A stretch of 11,641 nucleotides of DNA from Flavobacterium sp. (lineage in GTDB: Bacteria > Bacteroidota > Bacteroidia > Flavobacteriales > Flavobacteriaceae): the NCBI GenBank assembly GCA_030152225.1, contig JASLHL010000065.1, forward strand, positions 1 through 11,641. Direction: 5' to 3'. Below the pieces are notes generated by a model. The model made no database searches, was not told where the DNA came from, and saw only the letters and a program-made list of their open reading frames with translations. The translations under genes were made by a program, and so were the position numbers. Numbering within the stretch: position 1 is the stretch's first letter; each line of letters starts with the position of its first letter. Positions 1 to 7,432 of this stretch are shown piece after piece.

Positions 1-657
1 CTGACTTTTGCCGGACATCTTAAACGCCTTATTGATGTTTCCTCCTGATCCAATGACAACAATATCATGCAGGTGTTTGGTTTCTTCCTTCACCCAAGTT
101 TGAATGTCATTCCACACGCTTTTTGACACCATATCGTTCAATAGGCGAACGGTTCCATTGCGGAAGGACTTCGAAGCAATCGGTTCACCTTCTTTAAAGA
201 TGGTAAACTCTGAGCTACCTCCTCCTACATCAACAAACATAACATTCTTCGTTTGATTGATGTAGTTTTTTAAATCTGTCGAAGCAATAATCATTGCTTC
301 TTTCTCTCCGTCTATAATATTAATTTTAATCTTTGATGCTGCTAAAACGGCTTCTGCCACTTCCTGTCCATTATCTGCTTCGCGCATAGCACTAGTAGCA
401 CATGCCATAAAGCGCTCTACTTTGTTGACGCGCATCAACAAATAAAAAGCTTGCATCGCTTCTATCATTCGCTGTTTGGATGCTACACTGATTTCTCCTT
501 CTGTAAAAACATCTTGCCCCAAACGGATGGGAACGCGAATCAATGAACTCTTATTAAAAACAGGATCTTTGCCTTTGGTTTCCACGATATTCATAATCAA
601 CAAACGCATGGCGTTAGAACCAATATCAATGGCAGCATATTTCTTTATCTTTAACAT
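1..657 (-). CDS. ppx: Exopolyphosphatase, Ppx/GppA family (3'-truncated by window edge)
   Basis: Cytoplasmic phosphohydrolase that removes terminal phosphates from polyphosphate (Ppx) or acts on pppGpp (GppA). I read 219 in-frame residues from the ATG at 657 down to base 1 with no stop, so the C-terminal end lies outside the window. The actin-like ASKHA fold motifs are visible: phosphate-1 loop DIGSN at residues 11-15, IDGEKEA at about 115-121 with the catalytic Glu region, phosphate-2 loop DVGGGSSE at 143-150, and a third glycine loop IGSGGN at 202-207. Bacteroidota homologues are usually about 300 residues without an HD domain, so some 80 residues are probably missing. The ATG starts one base after the ppk1 stop codon, indicating translational coupling. 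The pairing with ppk1 makes polyphosphate the likelier substrate than pppGpp; that part is inference. Confidence 0.92.
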   Translation of the reverse strand, partial: MLKIKKYAAIDIGSNAMRLLIMNIVETKGKDPVFNKSSLIRVPIRLGQDVFTEGEISVASKQRMIEAMQAFYLLMRVNKVERFMACATSAMREADNGQEVAEAVLAASKIKINIIDGEKEAMIIASTDLKNYINQTKNVMFVDVGGGSSEFTIFKEGEPIASKSFRNGTVRLLNDMVSKSVWNDIQTWVKEETKHLHDIVVIGSGGNINKAFKMSGKSQ

Positions 658-658
658 A

Positions 659-2767
659 TTATTCTTTCAGTTTGTTCATGTAATAACGATACATTTCTCG
701 TTGTGATTGGTAATCCGATTCTCCGTCTCTCTCTCTGTATTTGTTGGTTAAATCGCCCGATTGAATCCGCGTTTTCACGTTGCCCTTCCACCCTATCTCA
801 AAGGTTTCAATTAATTCTTTTTTGATTTTATCATCGTAAATGGGGCAGGTCACTTCCACGCGTTCATCTAAATTACGCGTCATAAAATCTGCCGACGAAA
901 TATACACCTCGGGATTGTTGTTGTTTCCAAAAATATAAATACGCGAATGCTCTAAAAAGCGATCTACCACGCTAATTGCCTCTATATTCTCACTCATCCC
1001 AGGAATACCAGGAACTAAACAACATATACCGCGAATAATCAATTGTATTTTTACTCCTACATTACTCGCTTCATATAGGCGATCTACCATTCTCAAATCA
1101 GATAGACTATTCATTTTCAATCGAATTGAAGCAGGCAATCCATTTTTAGCATGGCGAATCTCGCGATCAATTAGCTTATTGAATCCCGATCGGGTGTAGT
1201 GTGGTGATACCAAAAGATGTTTGTACTTGTGTACGCGATAATTCACTTGTAAAAATTCAAATACCTTAGAGACATCTTTCATAATCTGATTGTGCGAAGT
1301 CAATAGGGTTACATCGGTATATATTTTCGCTGAACTCTCGTTAAAATTCCCAGTAGAAACAAATCCATAGCGCTTAATCTTTTTATTTTCCAAGCGTTCA
1401 ATCACGCAAATTTTGCTGTGTACTTTGAGTCCTTTTACCCCAAAAATAAGCTGTACACCTTCAGACTGCATCAATTCGGAATAATAGATATTACTCGCCT
1501 CGTCAAAACGCGCTTGCAATTCAATTTGAGCGATTACTTTTTTTCCATTTTTAACTGCATTAATTAGCGAGCTAATAATCTGAGAGTTTTTCGCCAATCG
1601 ATACAGCGTAATCTTAATCGATAATACCTGTGGATCCAAAGCGGCTTCACGCAAAAGACGCACAAGGTAGGAGAATGATTGATAAGGCGTATAAATGAGG
1701 TAATCTCTTTTTTGTAGCTGTTGGATAATACTATCCTCCATATCAAGACCTACAACAGCGGCTGGTATTTGTTTAGGGTAAGTCAAATCCGAACGTCCTA
1801 AGGTTGGAAAACTCATATAATCACGTCGGTTGTGATAACGTCCCCCAGGAATAATACTATCATTCATCTCAATCTCCACATTTTCGAGCAAATAGTCCAA
1901 TAAATCTTGGTCCATTTCTTGGTCATAGACAAAACGAACAATTTCTCCCTCTTTACGATCTCTTACCCCACTGGAGATTTTCTCCACAAAGGACTTGTGT
2001 AAATCTGTATCTACACCTAGTTCCGCATCACGGGTAATCTTAATCATGAAGGCTTTTTCGGCTTTGTAATCGAAAATACGGAAGATTGAAGCTAGGTTAT
2101 CACGGATAATATCGTCGATCATGATGATGTATTTTTTATCATCATCTGAAGGTAGCTCTACAAATCGATTGACAATATTGGGAATTTCGATAATAGCGTA
2201 TCGCGTCCCCTTTTCTCGCTTATTGGCTTTACTTCTTTTACTGCGCAACTCTTCATCGACCTCAAGTTTAACAGCCAAATACCCATGCGTATCGCGCAAC
2301 AGGGGGAAAGGTGCTAAATCACTGAGGATAACCGTTACTAAATCATGTGATAGCGTATGTAAAAAATAATCTTTGACGAAGGCTTTTTGCTTCTCATTGA
2401 TTGTTTTTTCGCTGAGGATAAATATTTTTTCTGCTTCCAGCTGTTTTTCAATTTCAGCTAGAATACGCAAACTTTCGCTTTGCAATACAATTACGCGGTT
2501 GGTAATTTGCGTCAACAAATCTTTGACAACTACACCACTTCCCAATCGGCGGTTGCTTTGTCCCGTTAGCACCATACGGCGAATGGTTGCATACCGCACT
2601 CTGAAAAATTCATCTAAATTATTGGAAAAGATACCAATAAAACGAAGTCGTTCGAGTAAGGGGACAGTGACATCTCCTGCTTCTTGTAGAACTCTCTCAT
2701 TAAAAGCTAACCAGCTTTTCTCACGATCAACGTAAAAATATTTTGGTGTTACAGTAGTTGTATTCAT
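659..2767 (-). CDS. ppk1: Polyphosphate kinase 1
   Basis: Makes inorganic polyphosphate reversibly from the gamma-phosphate of ATP through a phosphohistidine intermediate; usually associated with the inner face of the membrane. The 702-residue length fits PPK1 (about 690). Order: N-terminal helical domain with SNNLDEFFRVR (48-58), head domain, then two phospholipase-D-like catalytic halves. The phosphoacceptor is His450 in GLKVHSK, the second active-site His is His607 in VDRFLEHSRIYIF, and the nucleotide/metal arginines are Arg390 (TLYR) and Arg420 (ARFDE). Their spacings (30, 30 and 157) match those I recall for E. coli PPK Arg375, Arg405, His435 and His592. STGNFNE at 471-477 is the usual conserved motif. 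The start directly precedes the family-typical FYVDREKSWLAFNERVLQEA. It begins 3 nt after the SixA-like gene and ends 1 nt before ppx, so the three are almost certainly one operon. Confidence 0.97.
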   Translation of the reverse strand: MNTTTVTPKYFYVDREKSWLAFNERVLQEAGDVTVPLLERLRFIGIFSNNLDEFFRVRYATIRRMVLTGQSNRRLGSGVVVKDLLTQITNRVIVLQSESLRILAEIEKQLEAEKIFILSEKTINEKQKAFVKDYFLHTLSHDLVTVILSDLAPFPLLRDTHGYLAVKLEVDEELRSKRSKANKREKGTRYAIIEIPNIVNRFVELPSDDDKKYIIMIDDIIRDNLASIFRIFDYKAEKAFMIKITRDAELGVDTDLHKSFVEKISSGVRDRKEGEIVRFVYDQEMDQDLLDYLLENVEIEMNDSIIPGGRYHNRRDYMSFPTLGRSDLTYPKQIPAAVVGLDMEDSIIQQLQKRDYLIYTPYQSFSYLVRLLREAALDPQVLSIKITLYRLAKNSQIISSLINAVKNGKKVIAQIELQARFDEASNIYYSELMQSEGVQLIFGVKGLKVHSKICVIERLENKKIKRYGFVSTGNFNESSAKIYTDVTLLTSHNQIMKDVSKVFEFLQVNYRVHKYKHLLVSPHYTRSGFNKLIDREIRHAKNGLPASIRLKMNSLSDLRMVDRLYEASNVGVKIQLIIRGICCLVPGIPGMSENIEAISVVDRFLEHSRIYIFGNNNNPEVYISSADFMTRNLDERVEVTCPIYDDKIKKELIETFEIGWKGNVKTRIQSGDLTNKYRERDGESDYQSQREMYRYYMNKLKE

Positions 2768-2770
2768 TTT

Positions 2771-3259
2771 TTATTTTAAATCTCTTGGAAAAACTTTACT
2801 TATTACAGTTCCGTTTTTAATCGCCTTCCAATCCTCTTGGGGAAAGTCCATCACGACTACTCCTGAGGTTGGTACATTATCAATCGAAACCATACCAAAT
2901 TTATTAACAAAATCTGTGATAGCATCATTATGTCCAAAAATAATCAAGGCATTGTGTGTATTTTCACATTTTTTTATCGTTCGCGCTAGTTTCTTGACAT
3001 CGAAAGTATAAATATCTTCTTTTTCAATGACATAAGCGGGATTGATTTCTAAGTTTTGACAAAAAATAGTAGCCGTTTGTTTCGCGCGTTTGGCTGTACT
3101 GGTCCAAACAATAAACCGTTCAGGCAAAAGAGAGCTAATCGCCTGCGAAACTAAAAGAGCGTCTTGTACGCCTCTATCTTTTGAGATGGGCCTATTTTTA
3201 TCTTCCGTTATAGTATCCCAACACGATTTGGCATGTCTAATTAAAATAAGCGTTTTCAT
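2771..3259 (-). CDS. sixA: SixA-type phosphohistidine phosphatase (histidine phosphatase superfamily)
   Basis: Small cytoplasmic histidine-phosphatase-superfamily enzyme of 162 residues, almost the same length as E. coli SixA (161). The signature LIRHAKS gives the nucleophilic His9, preceded by Arg8; Arg58 sits in TAKRAKQTA, and the second catalytic His110 is in IIFGHND. This matches the His8/His108 layout of E. coli SixA, which removes phosphate from the HPt domain of ArcB. The N-terminal RHAKSCWD followed by DKNRPISKDRG is typical of the SixA branch rather than phosphoglycerate mutase. It is the first gene of the sixA-ppk1-ppx cluster, 3 nt upstream of ppk1. The substrate cannot be read from the sequence; a role on phosphohistidine of PPK1 or of a two-component phosphorelay is inference. 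The symbol reflects family membership, not proven orthology. Confidence 0.85.
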   Translation of the reverse strand: MKTLILIRHAKSCWDTITEDKNRPISKDRGVQDALLVSQAISSLLPERFIVWTSTAKRAKQTATIFCQNLEINPAYVIEKEDIYTFDVKKLARTIKKCENTHNALIIFGHNDAITDFVNKFGMVSIDNVPTSGVVVMDFPQEDWKAIKNGTVISKVFPRDLK

Positions 3260-3275
3260 AACTAATTATTTTTTT

Positions 3276-3300
3276 CACTATATTAATTAACAAAATAGTG
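3276..3300. repeat. Imperfect palindrome upstream of sixA
   Basis: Outer arms CACTAT (3276-3281) and ATAGTG (3295-3300) are exact reverse complements around a 13-nt AT-rich centre containing TTAATTAA. On the minus strand it lies 17-41 nt before the sixA start codon, where an operator or 5' leader hairpin could sit. On that strand the sequence TATTTTG overlaps the arm and is one base short of the TAnnTTTG promoter consensus. A chance match in AT-rich DNA is quite possible. Confidence 0.3.
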
Positions 3301-3389
3301 GTTATTTTATTTTCTTTTTTCATAGTTCTTATTAAATCTAAGAAAAAAAATTAGAAAAAAATATATTTTAAGCTATAAAATAAAAACTT

Positions 3390-3397
3390 TACTTTTG
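3390..3397 (+). promoter_or_regulatory. Putative -7 box (TAnnTTTG) of the DUF4199-kdsA transcript
   Basis: TACTTTTG matches the Bacteroidota -7 consensus TAnnTTTG and lies 24 nt before the ATG at 3422, leaving a short leader. I do not see a TTG -33 element at the expected 17-23 nt upstream spacing, which lowers confidence. Confidence 0.45.
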
Positions 3398-3421
3398 AAC
3401 CTTACACTTTAAGCTAATACA

Positions 3422-3979
3422 ATGAAAAAATTCTCTATTGAATTCAAATGGGCCGCTTTGGCAACCTTAGCAGCTTTGATTTGGATGTTTATAGGAAAAT
3501 CGATGGGATTTCACACAGAAAAGGTGCGTTATGAAGTACTTCTTGAAATGCTCTTTAGTTTTTTACTCTTTATTTTCTACTGGTTGGGTATTCGCCAAAA
3601 GAAGAAAGAGTATTACGATAATGTCATCCAATGGCAACAAGCGTTTATGACGGGATTGGTCATGTGTGTGATGATCACGCTCTTCTTCCCTATTGTTCAA
3701 TTCATTACATTCAACCAAGTGAGTCCTAATTTTATGGAGACTCTGGCACATGCGTTAATCAATGAAGCTAATATGACACCGGAGGAAGCGTATCAAAATG
3801 CTTCTTTTGACTTATTTTTAAGAAATGGAGTGATGAATAATCTCTCATTTGGTATTATCTTTACTACTATTATTTCGTACGTTCTAAAGACAAAAAACTA
3901 CGATCAAATAAAAGCTGCTGCACAAAAGCCCGAGATGGTAAAAGTGAAAAAGCAAAAAGGTAAAACAAAACGAAAATAA
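3422..3979 (+). CDS. DUF4199 domain-containing inner-membrane protein
   Basis: A 185-residue protein of the DUF4199 type, a Bacteroidota family without assigned function. Four hydrophobic segments are visible at roughly 9-26, 40-57, 74-97 and 138-155. The loop after segment 2 carries the family-like charged stretch RQKKKEYYDNVIQWQQAFMTG, which ends in the usual 'QAF.TG' entry into segment 3. A hydrophilic loop follows at 98-137, and the protein ends in a strongly basic tail (KVKKQKGKTKRK) that is probably cytoplasmic by the positive-inside rule. There is no cleavable signal peptide. It lies 18 nt upstream of kdsA on the same strand, so the two are likely cotranscribed; this suggests but does not prove an envelope or LPS-linked role. 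Confidence 0.8.
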   Translation: MKKFSIEFKWAALATLAALIWMFIGKSMGFHTEKVRYEVLLEMLFSFLLFIFYWLGIRQKKKEYYDNVIQWQQAFMTGLVMCVMITLFFPIVQFITFNQVSPNFMETLAHALINEANMTPEEAYQNASFDLFLRNGVMNNLSFGIIFTTIISYVLKTKNYDQIKAAAQKPEMVKVKKQKGKTKRK

Positions 3980-3997
3980 CACAAACACCCGAACAAA

Positions 3998-4816
3998 ATG
4001 GATATCAGAAATATACCTCAAATAAAAAATACAGAAGCTGATAATTTCTTTCTATTAGCTGGACCTTGTGCCATTGAAAATGAAGAAATGGCGATGCGCA
4101 TTGCAGAGCACATCATCAAAGTAACGGATAAGCTACAAATTCCCTATGTATTCAAAGGGTCTTTCAAAAAGGCAAACCGTTCGAGAATTGACAGCTTTAC
4201 GGGTATTGGCGATGAAAAAGCACTAAAAATCCTTGCTAAAGTTGGAAAGGAATTTGGTGTACCAACGGTAACGGACATTCACGAGTCTTCGGATGCAGCC
4301 TTGGCAGCTGAATATGTAGATATACTACAAATTCCAGCATTCTTAGTTCGTCAAACGGATTTAGTCGTTGCTGCTGCTAACACAGGAAAAGTAGTCAACT
4401 TAAAGAAAGGACAATTCATGAGCCCAGAAAGCATGAAACACGCGGTGCAAAAGGTATTGGATTGCCACAATGAAAACGTCATGGTGACGGATCGCGGAAC
4501 TATGTTTGGTTACCAAGATATGATTGTTGATTATAGAGGAATTCCAACGATGAAGCAATTTGCTTCTACGGTTTTAGATATTACGCACTCCCTACAACAA
4601 CCCAACCAATCGAGTGGTGTGACTGGTGGTCGTCCTGACTTAATCGAAACAGTAGCAAAAGCAGGTATTGCCGTTGGTGTGGATGGTATTTTCTTAGAAA
4701 CCCACTTCAATCCAGCAGAAGCCAAAAGTGATGGTGCTAATATGTTACACCTAGATCACTTCGAAAACTTAATGACAAAATTAGTAGCAATTAGACAAAC
4801 GGTTCGTCAGTTTTAA
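3998..4816 (+). CDS. kdsA: 3-deoxy-8-phosphooctulonate synthase (Kdo-8-P synthase)
   Basis: Condenses phosphoenolpyruvate with arabinose 5-phosphate to Kdo-8-phosphate in the cytoplasm, the committed step for the Kdo sugar of the LPS inner core. The 272 residues form a complete DAHP-synthase-like TIM barrel. Motifs: AGPCAIE (21-27), KGSFKKANRSR (53-63), DRGTMFGYQDMIVDYR (165-180), DITHSLQQPN (194-203), TGGRPDLIE (209-217) and FLETHFNPAEAKSDG (232-246). Cys24, His197, Glu234 and Asp245 have nearly the spacing I recall for the metal ligands Cys11, His185, Glu222 and Asp233 of Aquifex KdsA, so this is predicted to be the metal-dependent class rather than the E. coli type, which has Asn at the Cys position. 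It follows the DUF4199 gene by 18 nt and is closed by the hairpin at 4835-4858. Confidence 0.96.
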   Translation: MDIRNIPQIKNTEADNFFLLAGPCAIENEEMAMRIAEHIIKVTDKLQIPYVFKGSFKKANRSRIDSFTGIGDEKALKILAKVGKEFGVPTVTDIHESSDAALAAEYVDILQIPAFLVRQTDLVVAAANTGKVVNLKKGQFMSPESMKHAVQKVLDCHNENVMVTDRGTMFGYQDMIVDYRGIPTMKQFASTVLDITHSLQQPNQSSGVTGGRPDLIETVAKAGIAVGVDGIFLETHFNPAEAKSDGANMLHLDHFENLMTKLVAIRQTVRQF

Positions 4817-4834
4817 TGCTAACTTTTATACTAC

Positions 4835-4858
4835 AAAAGGATGCTTAGGCATCCTTTT
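4835..4858 (+). terminator. Rho-independent terminator of kdsA, possibly bidirectional
   Basis: A perfect 10-bp stem, AAAAGGATGC (4835-4844) and GCATCCTTTT (4849-4858), closed by a TTAG loop and followed by more T residues on the plus strand. It lies 19 nt after the kdsA stop and 7 nt past the stop of the convergent minus-strand gene at 4866. Read on the minus strand it is the same stem followed by only four T residues, so it may end both transcripts but is stronger for kdsA. Confidence 0.9.
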
Positions 4859-4865
4859 TTTTATT

Positions 4866-7322
4866 TTAATTCTTAATCTCAATGTCGTTTTCAGTGGCAT
4901 AAGCTACTATTCTAGCGTATGCTACTTCGTCTTTATACTTGGGATGTTCCTTGTAGTAATAGCATAAACGCTCTACTGCATAAGCGTAACCCTGATGTGC
5001 TATCGCTGCTTCATAGTGTTCTATTGCCTTTTTTTCGCTTGATTTGATTCCATAGCCATGATCGTATAGAATTCCATAGTAAATATGAACATACGATTCA
5101 CCGCTGTTGCGTTTCAGATAGCGCAACACCTGTTCAAAATCTCTTCGTTGGTAGTGAATCTCTACTAAGTTCTGTGCATAAGCGCCATAGTAATGTTCTG
5201 CCAAAATATAGTGGGAGACGGCCTTGTCATAATCTTGCTCCACTTCTTGTCCATAAAAGTACAAATCCCCAAGATTCATATTCGCCCAAACACATCCTAA
5301 TTCAACTGCTTTTTTGTAAGCGGCGAGCATGGCTTCTCTATCATAGGGATAACCAAGGCTATTTTGATACAAATAACCAAGAGTATTCCAGGCATTGGCA
5401 TAGTCTTGCTGGGCCGCTTGCTCTAAATAATATACACCTTGCTCCACATTAGTCCAGGCGTGCTGATCGGTTAAAAGCAAACCAAGCTCATACTGCATAC
5501 GTGCCTCCCCTCGTTCTGCCCCGATAGAAAAGTATTTGATCGCCAAAGGCCAATCTGCCTCATCCCGAGCTACACATCCTCGCTGATATAGCGTATCCCC
5601 ATCAAAATAAGTCTCATATTGGTCACCCATGCACGTGGTCCAAGCTTCATAAAATGAAGTGAAATAGGCCAAGTCATTGCCTCTCAGATTATATTTTTTT
5701 TCATATAATTGTCCTAGCAGTTCTGGGGATACTTCTTGTCGTTCCGTATTCTGATCCAAGTAATAAAGCCGAGTGTCTTGAAACAAACAAGCCTCTTGAG
5801 TGTACTCGTCAATAGGTTGACTGATATAAGCATAGCGCTCACTTAATGTAGCGGTTTCCTCGTTGTAATAATACATCCCTTGTTTATGAATCACCAACAG
5901 CAGCCGCTGTTTGAGGTGTTCAATTTTTACGTGATTCTGATCCAATGCAATCAACCACTGATTGGTTGCAGCCTGATATACACCACATCCTTCTGCCGTT
6001 TGAATAACATAAGTATCTGGCATATAACTACACAAGTATTTGGCGTTTATCTTATCAATCACCCAATCCGTTAAAAGGGAACGATCTGTTTGACAATCGA
6101 ATAACTTCCACTTTTTATCACTTTTATAAGCAAAAGACGTATAACCTGAAAACACCATGATTTGATCGATTCCTTCGCATATAATCGTCCCTTTTGGATT
6201 AAGAATGTGAATTTTTGTTTGGTATTTATTGGGCTTTACCCAAAAGTAGCCCAACGGTAGTTCTTCCAACACGCCTTCGGGATATGCTCCAAGGAACTGT
6301 CCCGTCAACGTAAAAAATCGTCGTTTTGCGCTTTCTTTTTGTTTGGTAAAAAAAGTAAGTGGATACTCCAATTCAAATGGAAAATCGCTCCGTTCCCCTA
6401 CTATCTGTTTACCTGTATAATCGAGCAATTGATACTGCCCATTTTGTAGTACATTGTAATATTGACCATAGAGTCGTTCGACCTCATCATATACAACTGC
6501 AAGGACCTCTTTTTGAGTATGCAGATGAAGTAATCCCGTTTTTCCAGCTAAGCAAACTTGTGCAACAACCGTCTGGTTAATTAAGTAAGCGTCAAAAGCA
6601 TCCTCATATTGTAAAGGAATCAGAAGCTTCCCTTGTGTATTGAGGTATCCAAATTTTCCTTCTTTTTCTACCACCGCCACCCCTGCATCTGTAAAAGCAT
6701 AGATTGTATCATATACGGCTGCTGTCAGTATATGTCCTTTTTTATCTTTTAATCCTTGATAATTACCAGCTGTAAAAACAATTGTACACGTTTGTTTTAC
6801 TAGGTGCTCTTCCCAATACCCTAGGCCATACTGAACCCAATCGTGTTCCAACGCATCCAAAAAAGAGGTATAACCCGAGGCTTGAATCAAGGAATCTAAT
6901 ACAGTAAGGTCTTCTTGGTCTATCGCTTGCTGATACAAGGTCCACTTCTCATTAATCTCAAGGATCCAAGCTTTTGCTTGCTCTTTGGGTTTCTCTTCCT
7001 GCATCGCATACACATCACTTGCATCCATATAAAAAGTATCATAGGGCAAAGCATAGAGAAATTCAAACATCTGCTCAACAGCAGATGAAAAAGGGACGAT
7101 CTCGTGTAACTGATAGGTTTCTGTCAGTAAATCATAAAAGCAGCTCAGTCGATGAAGGCCTTCTTCTTTATCAAAGTAAAGCGAATGCCCCTTTGTTTGG
7201 GCCTTGGCAGAGACTAGAGGAAGAAGTAAATCGGGAATGACGTAGTTCCACTCGGCTAAATATCCTTCAAAAACTTGTTTTGTCTGACTGTCAATATTAT
7301 AGAGATAAATGCGATGAGCCAT
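4866..7322 (-). CDS. WG-repeat and Sel1-repeat (TPR-like) protein of unknown function
   Basis: An 818-residue soluble protein with no signal peptide or membrane segment, so probably cytoplasmic. Residues 1-180 form an N-terminal region I do not recognise, rich in aromatic and acidic residues. Residues about 185-460 hold degenerate WG-type beta repeats, clearest as KFGYLNTQGKLLIPLQYED (223-241), with related units GLKDKKGHILTAAVYD (190-205) and TGLLHLHTQKEVLAVVYDEV (262-281). Residues about 590-790 hold Sel1-type helical repeats with the alternating small-residue pattern, for example AIKYFSIGAERGEARMQYEL (594-613), YYLEQAAQQDYANAWNTLGY (631-650), AAYKKAVELGCVWANMNLGD (667-686) and AIEHYEAAIAHQGYAYAVER (766-785). 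Both repeat classes usually mediate protein binding. The gene stands alone with a likely promoter at 7338-7371. No enzymatic motif was found; the role is unknown. Confidence 0.8.
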   Translation of the reverse strand: MAHRIYLYNIDSQTKQVFEGYLAEWNYVIPDLLLPLVSAKAQTKGHSLYFDKEEGLHRLSCFYDLLTETYQLHEIVPFSSAVEQMFEFLYALPYDTFYMDASDVYAMQEEKPKEQAKAWILEINEKWTLYQQAIDQEDLTVLDSLIQASGYTSFLDALEHDWVQYGLGYWEEHLVKQTCTIVFTAGNYQGLKDKKGHILTAAVYDTIYAFTDAGVAVVEKEGKFGYLNTQGKLLIPLQYEDAFDAYLINQTVVAQVCLAGKTGLLHLHTQKEVLAVVYDEVERLYGQYYNVLQNGQYQLLDYTGKQIVGERSDFPFELEYPLTFFTKQKESAKRRFFTLTGQFLGAYPEGVLEELPLGYFWVKPNKYQTKIHILNPKGTIICEGIDQIMVFSGYTSFAYKSDKKWKLFDCQTDRSLLTDWVIDKINAKYLCSYMPDTYVIQTAEGCGVYQAATNQWLIALDQNHVKIEHLKQRLLLVIHKQGMYYYNEETATLSERYAYISQPIDEYTQEACLFQDTRLYYLDQNTERQEVSPELLGQLYEKKYNLRGNDLAYFTSFYEAWTTCMGDQYETYFDGDTLYQRGCVARDEADWPLAIKYFSIGAERGEARMQYELGLLLTDQHAWTNVEQGVYYLEQAAQQDYANAWNTLGYLYQNSLGYPYDREAMLAAYKKAVELGCVWANMNLGDLYFYGQEVEQDYDKAVSHYILAEHYYGAYAQNLVEIHYQRRDFEQVLRYLKRNSGESYVHIYYGILYDHGYGIKSSEKKAIEHYEAAIAHQGYAYAVERLCYYYKEHPKYKDEVAYARIVAYATENDIEIKN

Positions 7323-7337
7323 AGTTGTATTTTAGCC

Positions 7338-7371
7338 CAAAAATAGCGCGAACCCGCTTCTTAAAAAACAA
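7338..7371 (-). promoter_or_regulatory. Putative Bacteroidota promoter of the WG/Sel1 gene
   Basis: On the minus strand TATTTTTG (7345 down to 7338) matches the -7 consensus TAnnTTTG. A TTG (7371-7369), within TTTG, lies 23 nt upstream, at the edge of the accepted 17-23 nt spacing. The -7 box is 15 nt before the ATG at 7322, giving a very short leader. Confidence 0.5.
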
Positions 7372-7409
7372 ATGAAGAAAAAATCACTAGAATTAGGTAG
7401 GGTGTTTTG

Positions 7410-7430
7410 CTCACCACTCACTACTCACCA
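7410..7430. repeat. Three tandem 7-bp repeats
   Basis: Units CTCACCA, CTCACTA and CTCACCA follow each other without a gap, differing at one position in the middle unit. They lie 2 bp beyond the stop codon of the membrane-protein gene at 7433 and about 65 bp upstream of the putative -7 box of the WG/Sel1 gene. The rest of the 110-bp gap holds no gene. Confidence 0.75.
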
Positions 7431-7432
7431 TC

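Larger units (their letters stand above)
3260..3421. promoter_or_regulatory. AT-rich divergent intergenic region
   Basis: This 162-bp stretch separates the divergently transcribed polyphosphate operon (minus) and the DUF4199-kdsA pair (plus), so it must carry both promoters. It is very rich in A and T runs. A plus-strand TAnnTTTG box and a minus-strand near-palindrome are listed separately. No strong Shine-Dalgarno sequence precedes either start codon, which is normal in Bacteroidota. I found no open reading frame worth calling in it. Confidence 0.7.

Noticed and set aside
2373..2735. Plus-strand open frame of 120 codons inside ppk1
   Set aside because: It is antisense to the highly conserved N-terminal part of PPK1 and its composition is that of a shadow frame.
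7401..7415. GGTG/CACC mini-hairpin after the membrane-protein gene as a terminator
   Set aside because: A 4-bp stem with a 7-nt loop and no proper T tract is too weak; no convincing terminator was found for this gene.
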